Shown here: positions 41,579 through 48,573 of the stretch, in pieces
Layout: each line of letters opens with the position of its first letter
Position numbering within the stretch: the first letter of the stretch is position 1
Assembly: GCA_041879295.1 (NCBI GenBank)
Contig: CP047152.1
Span: 3,849,501 to 3,913,500 of the forward strand
Direction: 5' to 3'
DNA length: 64,000 nucleotides
Origin: Pseudomonas putida
GTDB taxonomy: Bacteria; Pseudomonadota; Gammaproteobacteria; Pseudomonadales; Pseudomonadaceae
The notes under the pieces: model-generated
What the model was told of the DNA's origin: nothing
The model's database searches: none
What the model saw: only the letters and a program-made list of their open reading frames with translations
Position numbers and translations under genes: made by a program

Positions 41579-42205
41579 GTGTTTCCCATGAGCGTGTGGT
41601 TCGCCTATACCGCCGCCTGCGTGCTGTTGGTGCTGGCACCGGGCCCTGACAACTTGTTGGCCATTGGTCGCGGTCTCAGCCAGGGTAAAGTCGCAGCGGC
41701 TGTATCCGGCATGGCGTCAGGCGCAGGCATTCTGTTTCACGTTGCAGCCGCTTCGTTAGGCTTGACCCTACTGATGCAAACCTCGGTGCTCGCATTTTGG
41801 GTGATCAAGCTCATTGGTGCCGGCTATCTGCTCTGGCTAGGGATCAAGGTTCTGCGCGCTCGTAGCCTGATAAGCTTTCAGCCGGCGTCCAGGCAATCTC
41901 TGTCCAGCATTTTTCTGACCGGTCTGCTGTCGGCTGCGCTCAACCCCAAGCCAGGTTTGTTCGTGCTGGCGTTCATTCCCCAATTCGTCGACCCCGCACG
42001 CGGGTCGGTCAGTGTGCAGATGATGGTTTACGGCCTGTGGTTCGCTGCACTCACTGCATTGGGGTTTGCCTTGATGGGCATTTTCGCCACGGGGCTGTCT
42101 CGCTACCTGTATCGGCGGCCACGGCTGGTGAATGGGCTGAACGTGGGCGCAGGCCTCACCTTCGTCGCGTCTGGCGTTTCGATTGCGGCGTTGAGCCAGA
42201 GATAG
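41579..42205 (+). CDS. LysE/RhtB-family amino-acid exporter
   Basis: A membrane protein of about 208 residues with six helices and the LysE signature 'VLAPGPDNLLAIGRGLSQG' near the N-terminus and 'NPKPGLFVLAFIPQFVD' in the middle. Exports amino acids or related compounds. Start GTG 41579 has AAGGAGAG at the right distance; the ATG at 41588 gives the same protein less three residues. Part of the accessory segment. Confidence 0.85.
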   Translation: MFPMSVWFAYTAACVLLVLAPGPDNLLAIGRGLSQGKVAAAVSGMASGAGILFHVAAASLGLTLLMQTSVLAFWVIKLIGAGYLLWLGIKVLRARSLISFQPASRQSLSSIFLTGLLSAALNPKPGLFVLAFIPQFVDPARGSVSVQMMVYGLWFAALTALGFALMGIFATGLSRYLYRRPRLVNGLNVGAGLTFVASGVSIAALSQR

Positions 42206-42250
42206 CAAGCAGGAAAAGGCGGCGGAGCTGCATATGAGCCCCGCACTTCA

Positions 42251-42559
42251 TCACGATGCAGAAGCCTCGTCGGCCAGCTTCGCATGGGTGTTCAGTTCCT
42301 CAGAGATGAAGGCCGAAATCATCGCCCGATAGACCTGCTCCACCACCTCAGCCGAGGCACCGGTTTCGTCAGCCATCTCACGAACCTTCTTGATCACTTG
42401 CTCGACCCGGGCAGGCGCACGCACATCATCGGTGGTTTTCTTGAAGCCTGCTGCTTGCGTTACGAGCCTTCCACGTTTGGCGAGAAGCGAAACGAGGCTG
42501 CGGTCGATTTCATCAATCCGTTGACGGACTTCGTCCAGAGAGGTGCAAGGTACATCCAT
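42251..42559 (-). CDS. Stand-alone chorismate mutase (AroQ type)
   Basis: A 102-residue helical protein with the AroQ layout: 'LDEVRQRIDEIDRSLVSLLAKRG' first helix, Lys in 'AAGFKKT', and 'MADETGASAEVVEQVYRAMI'. It is like monofunctional mutases or isochorismate-pyruvate lyases; the exact reaction is not set by sequence. Start ATG 42559 follows AAAAGGAAG. Core chorismate mutase is usually PheA-fused in pseudomonads, so this is an extra copy. Confidence 0.8.
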   Translation of the reverse strand: MDVPCTSLDEVRQRIDEIDRSLVSLLAKRGRLVTQAAGFKKTTDDVRAPARVEQVIKKVREMADETGASAEVVEQVYRAMISAFISEELNTHAKLADEASAS

Positions 42560-42639
42560 TTGCTTGACTTCCTTTTCATGAGCCTGCGCTGGATTGAAGC
42601 AGGCTGTCGTGGGTGATCGGGTCGTGCAGTGTAGCTGCT

Positions 42640-42907
42640 ATGCCAGGTCTGCTTAACGCGCCTCAGAGGGTGTAACGCCGCAGGGATATTCCAATCCATT
42701 TCGAATAACCAACTCACGCCTGCGTGGCGCAGATCGCGAAAATGCAGATCCTCCACACGAACCATCTTTCGCACAGGCTCAAGCAGCCTGCTGGCGGGCG
42801 AAGGTTTGGGGCTCTTGGTAGACCAGGACATCCTTTTTCTTGAGGTGGATCTGGACGGGATAGATAAACGTCCAATCGGCCTTTTTCCTTGCTCTGATCG
42901 TTGCCAT
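42640..42907 (-). pseudogene. Decayed tyrosine integrase (relic A)
   Basis: From ATG 42907 the reverse strand reads 'MATIRARKKADWTFIYPVQI', 'HLKKKDVLVYQEPQTFARQQ' then a stop at 42776. A shifted frame continues with the C-terminal box 'LHFRDLRHAGVSWLFEM' and 'DWNIPAA', which resembles the R-x-x-H region of phage integrases. The middle (most of the catalytic domain) is missing. Nearest match is to integrases inserted at dusA. Its first 150 bp repeat at 46.1 kb. Confidence 0.75.
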
Positions 42908-42932
42908 GATTCCCGGTGGTACGAGCATGATT
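42784..42932. repeat. Direct repeat copy 1 (integrase 5' segment)
   Basis: About 149 bp that recur, with scattered substitutions and a one-base gap, at 46084-46231 in the same orientation. It covers the first 40 codons of the integrase relic and about 25 bp upstream. The two copies bracket 3.3 kb containing the GST, small-protein and LysR genes. Confidence 0.7.
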
Positions 42933-42992
42933 GGCGGAGGCCATTCCGGCTATTTGTCCGGTCTGGGCTATTTCAGGGAGACTCCCGGTGCA

Positions 42993-43622
42993 TCATCCCG
43001 GGAGCGTCGATGTTGACCTTGCCCCCTTGGCATAGGCGGTCAGCACTTCTTCACGGGCCGCCATTCGCTTCAGATAACCGGCCACATTGGGCAATGTCTG
43101 GATATCCACCTGCAATTGAGCGTGGATGCGCAGCCAGGGATAGATGGCCATGTCGGCAATCGAGTACATCCGAGCAATGAAATCGCGTCCGGCCAAAGCC
43201 TTTTCCACTGTGCTGAACAAATGGACGGTTTGTTCCTGATAGCGCGATCTTGCGTACTCGTTGCCTTCGGCCTCTTGATGAATGAAGTGATAGTTCTGCC
43301 CGGCCATCGGCCCCAGGCTGCTGATTTGCCAGGCCAGCCAGTGGAGCACCGCATAGCGCTCAGGCCCTACGCACGGTAGGAATCGCAAGTGCTTTTCCGC
43401 CAGATATTGAAGGATAGCTCCGGACTCGGGCAGGATCAGCGCCTGATCGTGATCGACCAACAACGGGATCTTTCGGTGGATTGTCAGGCGGGCGAAGTCC
43501 GGCTGGTGTTGTTCACCCTGCGCCAGGTTTATCCGACGGATCCGGTAAGGCACGCCAAGCGCCTCTAGCATGATCAGGATCTTGTGACCATTGGCCGTCG
43601 GCGCGAAATAAAGTGTGTACAT
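42993..43622 (-). CDS. Glutathione S-transferase 1
   Basis: A 209-residue GST. The N-terminal thioredoxin-fold domain starts 'MYTLYFAPTANGHKILIML' and has 'KIPLLVDHDQALILPESGAI', the classical Pro and Glu-Ser glutathione contacts; the C-terminal helical domain follows. It resembles the Nu/YfcG-like group. ATG 43622 is used; an upstream extension is not GST-like. The next GST starts 76 bp upstream on the same strand. Confidence 0.85.
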   Translation of the reverse strand: MYTLYFAPTANGHKILIMLEALGVPYRIRRINLAQGEQHQPDFARLTIHRKIPLLVDHDQALILPESGAILQYLAEKHLRFLPCVGPERYAVLHWLAWQISSLGPMAGQNYHFIHQEAEGNEYARSRYQEQTVHLFSTVEKALAGRDFIARMYSIADMAIYPWLRIHAQLQVDIQTLPNVAGYLKRMAAREEVLTAYAKGARSTSTLPG

Positions 43623-43698
43623 GGATACGGCTCGCAAAAACCAATCAGTGGCGGGAGGGGCAATCGGCGCGGTTGAGCCCGGCCCGTTCCGCCAGGGC

Positions 43699-44307
43699 TC
43701 AGGCAATCGGATAACGCTTGAACAGATCGGTCTGTTCCAGGCGGGCCGCATGGGCATTGATGGCCGGGAAATCGCTGGCCTTGACTACATCGGGCAGCAT
43801 CAACTGCATGAACGACCAGGCCACCGCACAAGTGACCTCAACCTGGTCTGGGCGCACCCCGTGCGACGCTTGTGCCGCCAATTGTTTGTCCAACTCCGCG
43901 CACGCCGCCAGCAACTGCCGGGTGACGCGTTCGACCCAGGGCTGATGAAGCTTTTCCGCCGGTCGAAGATTGTGTTCATAGACGATCTGGACGGTCTTCT
44001 CGCATGCCGCCAGCGCCAGCCCCAATGTACTCAAAGCTCTGGCCAGCGCCTGCGGTTGACTTGGCAATAGCTTGCTCCCGGGTGAGCTGAGGGTCTCGAA
44101 ATAATCGATGATCAGCGTCGAGTCCATCAGTACGGAGCCGTCATCGAGCAGCAGAGTCGGCGCTTTGACCACCGGATTGATCCTCGAAAACTCTTCGAAT
44201 GTGCTGAACACCGACAGTGGGGCATGTTCGAACTCGATGCCTAGAAGGTCCAGGGATATAGCTACCCGGCGAACGTAAGGTGAATCCAGCATCCCAATGA
44301 GTTTCAT
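43699..44307 (-). CDS. Glutathione S-transferase 2
   Basis: A 202-residue GST: 'MKLIGMLDSPYVRRVAISLDL' (Ser in the catalytic position), 'VVKAPTLLLDDGSVLMDSTLI' and a helical C-terminal domain. Paired with GST 1 downstream and preceded by a small gene of the same direction, with a divergent LysR gene further up. The cluster looks like an inducible detoxification unit. Confidence 0.87.
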   Translation of the reverse strand: MKLIGMLDSPYVRRVAISLDLLGIEFEHAPLSVFSTFEEFSRINPVVKAPTLLLDDGSVLMDSTLIIDYFETLSSPGSKLLPSQPQALARALSTLGLALAACEKTVQIVYEHNLRPAEKLHQPWVERVTRQLLAACAELDKQLAAQASHGVRPDQVEVTCAVAWSFMQLMLPDVVKASDFPAINAHAARLEQTDLFKRYPIA

Positions 44308-44335
44308 CGATAGTTTCCTTGATTGATGTTGATCT

Positions 44336-44635
44336 CTAATGCCGTTGTCTGGCGTTTGAACAGCAGGGGAACGGATACGCCGGGTGCTGCTTCTGTGCCC
44401 TGACTGGCTCCAGTTGCAGAAGACCTTCCCCATCAATCAGCGCTAGCCCGACAGACAATTTCACGCGCTCGCCGGGGCCAATCGCGAAGTCGACACCGTC
44501 CGCGCTGATCCAATGCTTGCCGCTCACCGCACGCGTGTAGATGTCGTGAGTAAACCGCACCGAAACCCATTGCGCGCTGGTCAGTGAAATCTGCAACCAC
44601 TGGTGGTCTTCACAGTCAGGATTACCCGTTGTCAT
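44336..44635 (-). CDS. Small DUF2917-like protein
   Basis: A 99-residue protein starting 'MTTGNPDCEDHQW'; core 'AVSGKHWISADGVDFAIGPG' resembles the DUF2917 cupin-like pattern. ATG 44635 has GGGGAG upstream; a longer reading to 44701 is possible. It is the first gene on the GST side of the divergent LysR promoter and likely co-transcribed with the GST pair. The domain call is tentative. Confidence 0.55.
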   Translation of the reverse strand: MTTGNPDCEDHQWLQISLTSAQWVSVRFTHDIYTRAVSGKHWISADGVDFAIGPGERVKLSVGLALIDGEGLLQLEPVRAQKQHPAYPFPCCSNARQRH

Positions 44636-44754
44636 TTGCCGTGCTCCCCACGCACCGTCTATGGCTCCATTCCTCTTGCCAGTCGAAGACTTTACCGTCA
44701 CTTACATTAATGAGAGCCTTGCCACTTATAAATCAGTTTTTTTTTCCACTATTT

Positions 44755-44769
44755 GTAAGAAATACTTAC
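44755..44769. promoter_or_regulatory. Palindrome abutting the LysR start (GTAAG-N5-CTTAC)
   Basis: GTAAGAAATACTTAC is a perfect 5-bp inverted repeat ending directly before the ATG at 44770. The upstream 120 bp is AT-rich and unusual for the window. It probably serves self-control by the LysR protein and/or the divergent GST unit. Confidence 0.4.
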
Positions 44770-45681
44770 ATGTCGAATATTCCTCCAATCACCTGCCTAC
44801 GCTGCTTCGAATCGGTTGCAAGGCTGGGGCGCGTCACCGCAGCCGCCAAAGAACTGCATGTCACCCATTCGGCCATCAGCCAGCAGATCAAGGTGTTGGA
44901 AGAGATGATCGGCGTCACCCTGTTCGTCCGTGAGGGACGGGGTCTGCGGGTCAGTGAGGACGGACGACTGTATGCCTTGCAGATCCGCGAATGCTTGGGC
45001 GGAATCGCCGAAGCCACGCGACTGATCAAGACGCAACCCAAGTCAACGGAACTGGTGGTCGCCGTTCTCCCTTCGTTCGGATTCAGCTGGTTGTTGCCCC
45101 GCTTGCCACGTTTCCAGCAATTACAGCCGCATATCAGCGTCCGGCTACAGGCCAATCTGGCGCTATCGGACCTGACGCGGGAATCTGTCGACGTAGGGAT
45201 CCGCATGGGCAAGGGCGACTGGGACGGGGTGGAGCAGCATCTGCTCTTTCATGACGAGACGTTGGTGGTTGCCGCTCCGCACTTCAACGGCGGGGTGCTA
45301 CCACAGACCCCTGAAGAGATCATCAGCAGCAACATTGTTTTCAACATGGAATCATGGCAACCGTGGTGTCAAGCGGCCGGGCTGGATAGGGAAGTCCCAC
45401 GCATCGGCCTGTGCAGCAACGACTCCAACCTGGTGCTTCAAGCCGTGCGCTTAGGCCAGGGGATCGCCCTGGAGCGCCGCAGCCTTGTGCACGACGCGAT
45501 CCAACGAGGGGAGTTGGTGCAACTCTCCCCCGTGATCGCTCCCTATCCCTACCCGTATTGGCTGGTATTACCCAACCGCGAGCGTTCAGAAACAAAGCAG
45601 CAGGTGTTCTCAAGTTGGCTGACACATGAGGTCGCTGAATATCTGAACAAACTGGATCATGGCAGCAAGACGGTCCGATGA
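44770..45681 (+). CDS. LysR-family regulator divergent from the GST unit
   Basis: A 303-residue GcvA-like LysR protein: 'ITCLRCFESVARLGRVTAAAK', HTH 'ELHVTHSAISQQIKVLEEMI' and effector domain 'VLPSFGFSWLLPRLPRFQ', 'VDVGIRMGKGDWDG'. ATG 44770 matches family N-termini; no strong ribosome site, the palindrome occupying that place. It is divergent from the small protein and two GST genes, which it probably controls. Confidence 0.85.
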   Translation: MSNIPPITCLRCFESVARLGRVTAAAKELHVTHSAISQQIKVLEEMIGVTLFVREGRGLRVSEDGRLYALQIRECLGGIAEATRLIKTQPKSTELVVAVLPSFGFSWLLPRLPRFQQLQPHISVRLQANLALSDLTRESVDVGIRMGKGDWDGVEQHLLFHDETLVVAAPHFNGGVLPQTPEEIISSNIVFNMESWQPWCQAAGLDREVPRIGLCSNDSNLVLQAVRLGQGIALERRSLVHDAIQRGELVQLSPVIAPYPYPYWLVLPNRERSETKQQVFSSWLTHEVAEYLNKLDHGSKTVR

Positions 45682-45869
45682 TGGCCGATTGTTGCCCTTG
45701 CCAAGGGGCTGCTAACCGACCCGGAGCGGACGGTCATGGCATTGGGTTCGGTGGGGGCCTTAAGGTGTTCGTCATGAGGTTTTTGGTGGTTATCAGACCG
45801 AGCGCCGCCCGCGCGGCGCATCGCGAGCTGGCGCTCGCTCCTACGTTTTTTCGGGCCAATTGTTCCTGA

Positions 45870-46206
45870 GGATTTTGCACGCGAACGTCTTGGCGCATGG
45901 CTGGGTATCGCGTCGTACAAACCAGGCGGGTCTGCCGCTTCGTCCTACCCAGCGGCCGGGCTTTCTCGGCTTCCAACAGGTAGCGATCAATCATGGCCTT
46001 GATTGCGTGCCATCCACGGTTGGCCCGCTCGATGGCACCATGCTCTGCCAACTCTGTCTCTCGTCGCTTCGCCCAAGCCTGCGCTGCCTGCTTACGGGCG
46101 AACGTCTGGGCTTCTTGGTAGACTAGGACACCTTTTTCTTGAGGCGGATCTGGACGGTATAGCTGACCGTTCCATCGGCCTTTTTCCTTGCTCTGATTGT
46201 TACCAT
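45870..46206 (-). pseudogene. Decayed tyrosine integrase beside dusA (relic B)
   Basis: From ATG 46206 the reverse strand reads 'MVTIRARKKADGTVSYTVQI', 'RLKKK' and then a stop. A single base is missing against relic A (AAGG-TGTCC versus AAGGATGTCC); restoring it gives 'VYQEAQTFARKQAAQAWAKR', 'RETELAEHGAIERANRGWHA' and 'IKAMIDRYLLEAEKARPLG', a typical integrase arm and core-binding region. The catalytic domain is lost. Its 5' end points at dusA, 95 bp away. Nothing else is recognised between 45682 and 45870. Confidence 0.8.
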
Positions 46207-46231
46207 GATTTCCGGGGGTACAAGCGTGAAT
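46084..46231. repeat. Direct repeat copy 2 (integrase 5' segment)
   Basis: Partner of 42784-42932, same orientation, 3.3 kb away. Both share the coding start and the leader (GGTAC-AGC-TGA-TGGCGG pattern) before it. It may record two integrations of related elements or a duplication. Confidence 0.7.
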
Positions 46232-46300
46232 GGCGGTGCTACATCACACCACTGTCTCACCAAAAAACCCGAAAAGTGGTACATAAATGCGTAGACCAGA

Positions 46301-47311
46301 ATGCCCCTAGAATTAGCTTCAAAGCCACAAACCACGCGCCCTGAGCCGTCACGCCGCTTCAGCGTTGCACCGATGATGGACTGGACAGACAGACATTGCC
46401 GGTTCTTCCTGCGCCTGCTCTCCCGGCAAACCCTGCTCTACACCGAAATGGTCACCACCGGTGCCCTGCTGCACAACGACGCCCACCGTTTCCTGCGCCA
46501 CGATGCCTCTGAGCACCCGTTGGCCCTGCAACTGGGCGGCAGTGTGCCGGCCGACCTGGCCGCATGTGCGCGCCTGGCTGAAGAAGCGGGCTACGATGAG
46601 GTCAACCTCAACGTTGGCTGCCCAAGCGACCGGGTGCAGAACAACATGATCGGCGCGTGCCTGATGGCTCACCCGGCGCTGGTGGCCGACTGCGTGAAGG
46701 CCATGCGTGATGCCGTATCGACGCCTGTCACGGTGAAGCACCGCATTGGTATCAACGGCCGTGACAGCTACGCCGAACTGAGCGACTTCGTCGGCCAGGT
46801 GCGTGAGGCCGGCTGCCGGAGTTTTACCGTGCATGCACGCATCGCGATTCTGGAAGGGCTGTCGCCGAAAGAGAACCGCGAGATCCCGCCGCTGCGCTAT
46901 GACATCGCAGCGCAGTTGAAGAGGGACTTCCCGGACCTGGAGATCGTGCTCAACGGCGGGATCAAGACCCTGGACGAATGCCAGGCACACCTTGAAACCT
47001 TCGATGGCGTGATGCTGGGGCGCGAGGCGTATCACAACCCTTATCTGCTGGCCGAGGTGGACCAGCAACTGTTTGGCAGCGATGCGCCGGTGGTCAGCCG
47101 TAGCGAGGCATTGGCGCAACTGCGGCCTTACATCGTGGCGCATATGGAAAGCGGCGGTGCGATGCACCACGTTACCCGGCATATTCTGGGGCTGGCCCAA
47201 GGATTCAAAGGGGCGCGGCGCTTCCGCCAGCTGCTGTCGGCTGACATTCACAAGGCGGCTGAACCCTTGGCGGTGTTTGACCAGGCCGTGGAGTTGTTGC
47301 AGGGGCGATGA
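46301..47311 (+). CDS. dusA: tRNA-dihydrouridine synthase A
   Basis: This 336-residue FMN enzyme reduces U20/U20a in tRNA. Motifs: 'RRFSVAPMMDWTDRHCRFF', 'LQLGGSVPADLAACARLAEEAG' with 'VNLNVGCPSDRVQNN' (active-site Cys), and 'VLNGGIKTLDECQAH'. The first ~18 residues ('MPLELASKPQTTRPEPS') precede the conserved start and lack a good ribosome site. The 5' end of dusA is a known insertion site, so this N-terminus may be supplied by the inserted element. Confidence 0.92.
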   Translation: MPLELASKPQTTRPEPSRRFSVAPMMDWTDRHCRFFLRLLSRQTLLYTEMVTTGALLHNDAHRFLRHDASEHPLALQLGGSVPADLAACARLAEEAGYDEVNLNVGCPSDRVQNNMIGACLMAHPALVADCVKAMRDAVSTPVTVKHRIGINGRDSYAELSDFVGQVREAGCRSFTVHARIAILEGLSPKENREIPPLRYDIAAQLKRDFPDLEIVLNGGIKTLDECQAHLETFDGVMLGREAYHNPYLLAEVDQQLFGSDAPVVSRSEALAQLRPYIVAHMESGGAMHHVTRHILGLAQGFKGARRFRQLLSADIHKAAEPLAVFDQAVELLQGR

Positions 47312-47370
47312 CCTCAGAGGGAGGGAACCTCGGGCTTGCTTGCGACTCGAATCTTCACCTTTCCTACAGC

Positions 47371-47400
47371 CCTGTGCGGACCAGCGGGTCCGCAGGGTTT
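47371..47400 (+). terminator. Rho-independent terminator after dusA
   Basis: CCTGTGCGGACC and GGTCCGCAGGG form a near-perfect stem around AGC, followed by TTT, 60 bp after the dusA stop. Confidence 0.65.
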
Positions 47401-47467
47401 CGGCGGCCCTTGAGCGGCTGCCGGGGCTCGGGTAATGTCGAGTAAATGCACAGGACAGAGCACGCCC

Positions 47468-48394
47468 ATGACCTCCAAGCTGGAACAACTCAAGCAGTTC
47501 ACCACCGTGGTCGCCGACACCGGGGACCTGGACGCCATCACCCGCCTGAAGCCGGTCGATGCCACCACCAACCCGTCGCTGCTGTTAAAGGCTGCTGCCA
47601 TCCCGGGCTACGCCGACCTGCTGAAACAGGTGAAGGCCGACGCCAAGGGTGATGTCGACCTGGCCTGCGACAAGTTTGCGGTGGCCGTGGGCTCGGGCAT
47701 TCTCAAGGTCATCCCGGGGCGTATCTCCACCGAGGTGGATGCACGCCTGTCGTTCGATGAGCCAGCGCTGCTGAACAAGGCTCGTCAGCTGATTGCGCTG
47801 TACGAGGCGGCCGGAGTGCCAAAAGAGCGTGTGCTGATCAAGCTGGCCTCCACCTGGGAAGGCATTCGCGCCGCCGAGAAGCTGGAGAAAGAAGGCATCC
47901 AGACCAACCTGACCCTGCTGTTCTCCTTCGCCCAGGCCCAGGCTTGCGCCGATGCCGGGGTGTTTTTGATTTCGCCGTTCGTGGGCCGTATCTACGACTG
48001 GTACAAGAAGAGCACCGGCCAGGAATACGTGGGCGCCGAGGACCCGGGCGTGCAGTCGGTCACGCGCATCTACAACTACTACAAGGCCAATGGTTACAAC
48101 ACCGTGGTCATGGGTGCCAGCTTCCGCAATATCGGCCAGATCGAACAACTGGCCGGCTGCGACCGCCTGACCATCAGCCCCGAGCTGCTGCAGCAGCTCA
48201 GTGATGACCAAGGTGAGTTGCCGCAGGTGCTGAAACCGGGCAACGCCGGTGAAGCCAAGCAGCACCTGAACGAAAGCCAGTTCCGCTGGGCGATGAACGA
48301 AGACGCCATGGGCACCGAGAAACTGGCCGAAGGTATCCGCCAGTTTGCGCGGGACCAGGAAAAGCTGGAGAAGTTGATGGCTGAAAAGGCCTGA
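47468..48394 (+). CDS. tal: Transaldolase
   Basis: A 308-residue class I transaldolase of the pentose phosphate pathway. Conserved segments: '[19 protein letters not shown]', the Schiff-base Lys in '[17 protein letters not shown]' and 'GRIYDWYKK'. ATG 47468 gives the family N-terminus ('[15 protein letters not shown]'). Single gene with its own terminator. Confidence 0.95.
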   Translation: MTSKLEQLKQFTTVVADTGDLDAITRLKPVDATTNPSLLLKAAAIPGYADLLKQVKADAKGDVDLACDKFAVAVGSGILKVIPGRISTEVDARLSFDEPALLNKARQLIALYEAAGVPKERVLIKLASTWEGIRAAEKLEKEGIQTNLTLLFSFAQAQACADAGVFLISPFVGRIYDWYKKSTGQEYVGAEDPGVQSVTRIYNYYKANGYNTVVMGASFRNIGQIEQLAGCDRLTISPELLQQLSDDQGELPQVLKPGNAGEAKQHLNESQFRWAMNEDAMGTEKLAEGIRQFARDQEKLEKLMAEKA

Positions 48395-48413
48395 TACAGT
48401 TCGGGTTTGCCCG

Positions 48414-48449
48414 ACGGGCGGGAAGAGCTCAGTATTTTCCGCCCGTTTT
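48414..48449 (+). terminator. Rho-independent terminator after tal
   Basis: ACGGGCGGGAA pairs with TTCCGCCCGT, followed by TTTGTTT, about 20 bp after the tal stop. Confidence 0.85.
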
Positions 48450-48483
48450 GTTTGCCACGCCTTAGTTGTGTATTGAATTCTCG

Positions 48484-48553
48484 GGCCTGTTCGCGGGCAA
48501 GCCCGCTCCTACACCGATCGAGGTGAGGGCGGGCTTGCCCGCGAACAGGCCGC
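48484..48553. repeat. REP pair (inverted)
   Basis: GGCCTGTTCGCGGGCAAGCC CGCTCC and its mirror (GGGCGGGCTTGCCCGCGAAC AGGCC) face each other just before the PhoD-like gene. One of the cleanest REP pairs in the window. Confidence 0.85.
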
Positions 48554-48573
48554 CATAGCCACCCGAGCTGTCG

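Noticed and set aside
45826..45850. GCGAGCTGGCGCTCGCTCCTACG as a REP unit
   Set aside because: It has the GCTCCTAC shoulder, but the stem is GAGC-type rather than GGGC and no partner lies near, so I do not count it as a REP.
36378..46300. Novel defence or secretion island
   Set aside because: I looked for nucleases, helicases, toxin-antitoxin pairs, TIR/STING-like or secretion genes and found none; the cargo is regulators, exporters, GSTs and small metabolic enzymes.
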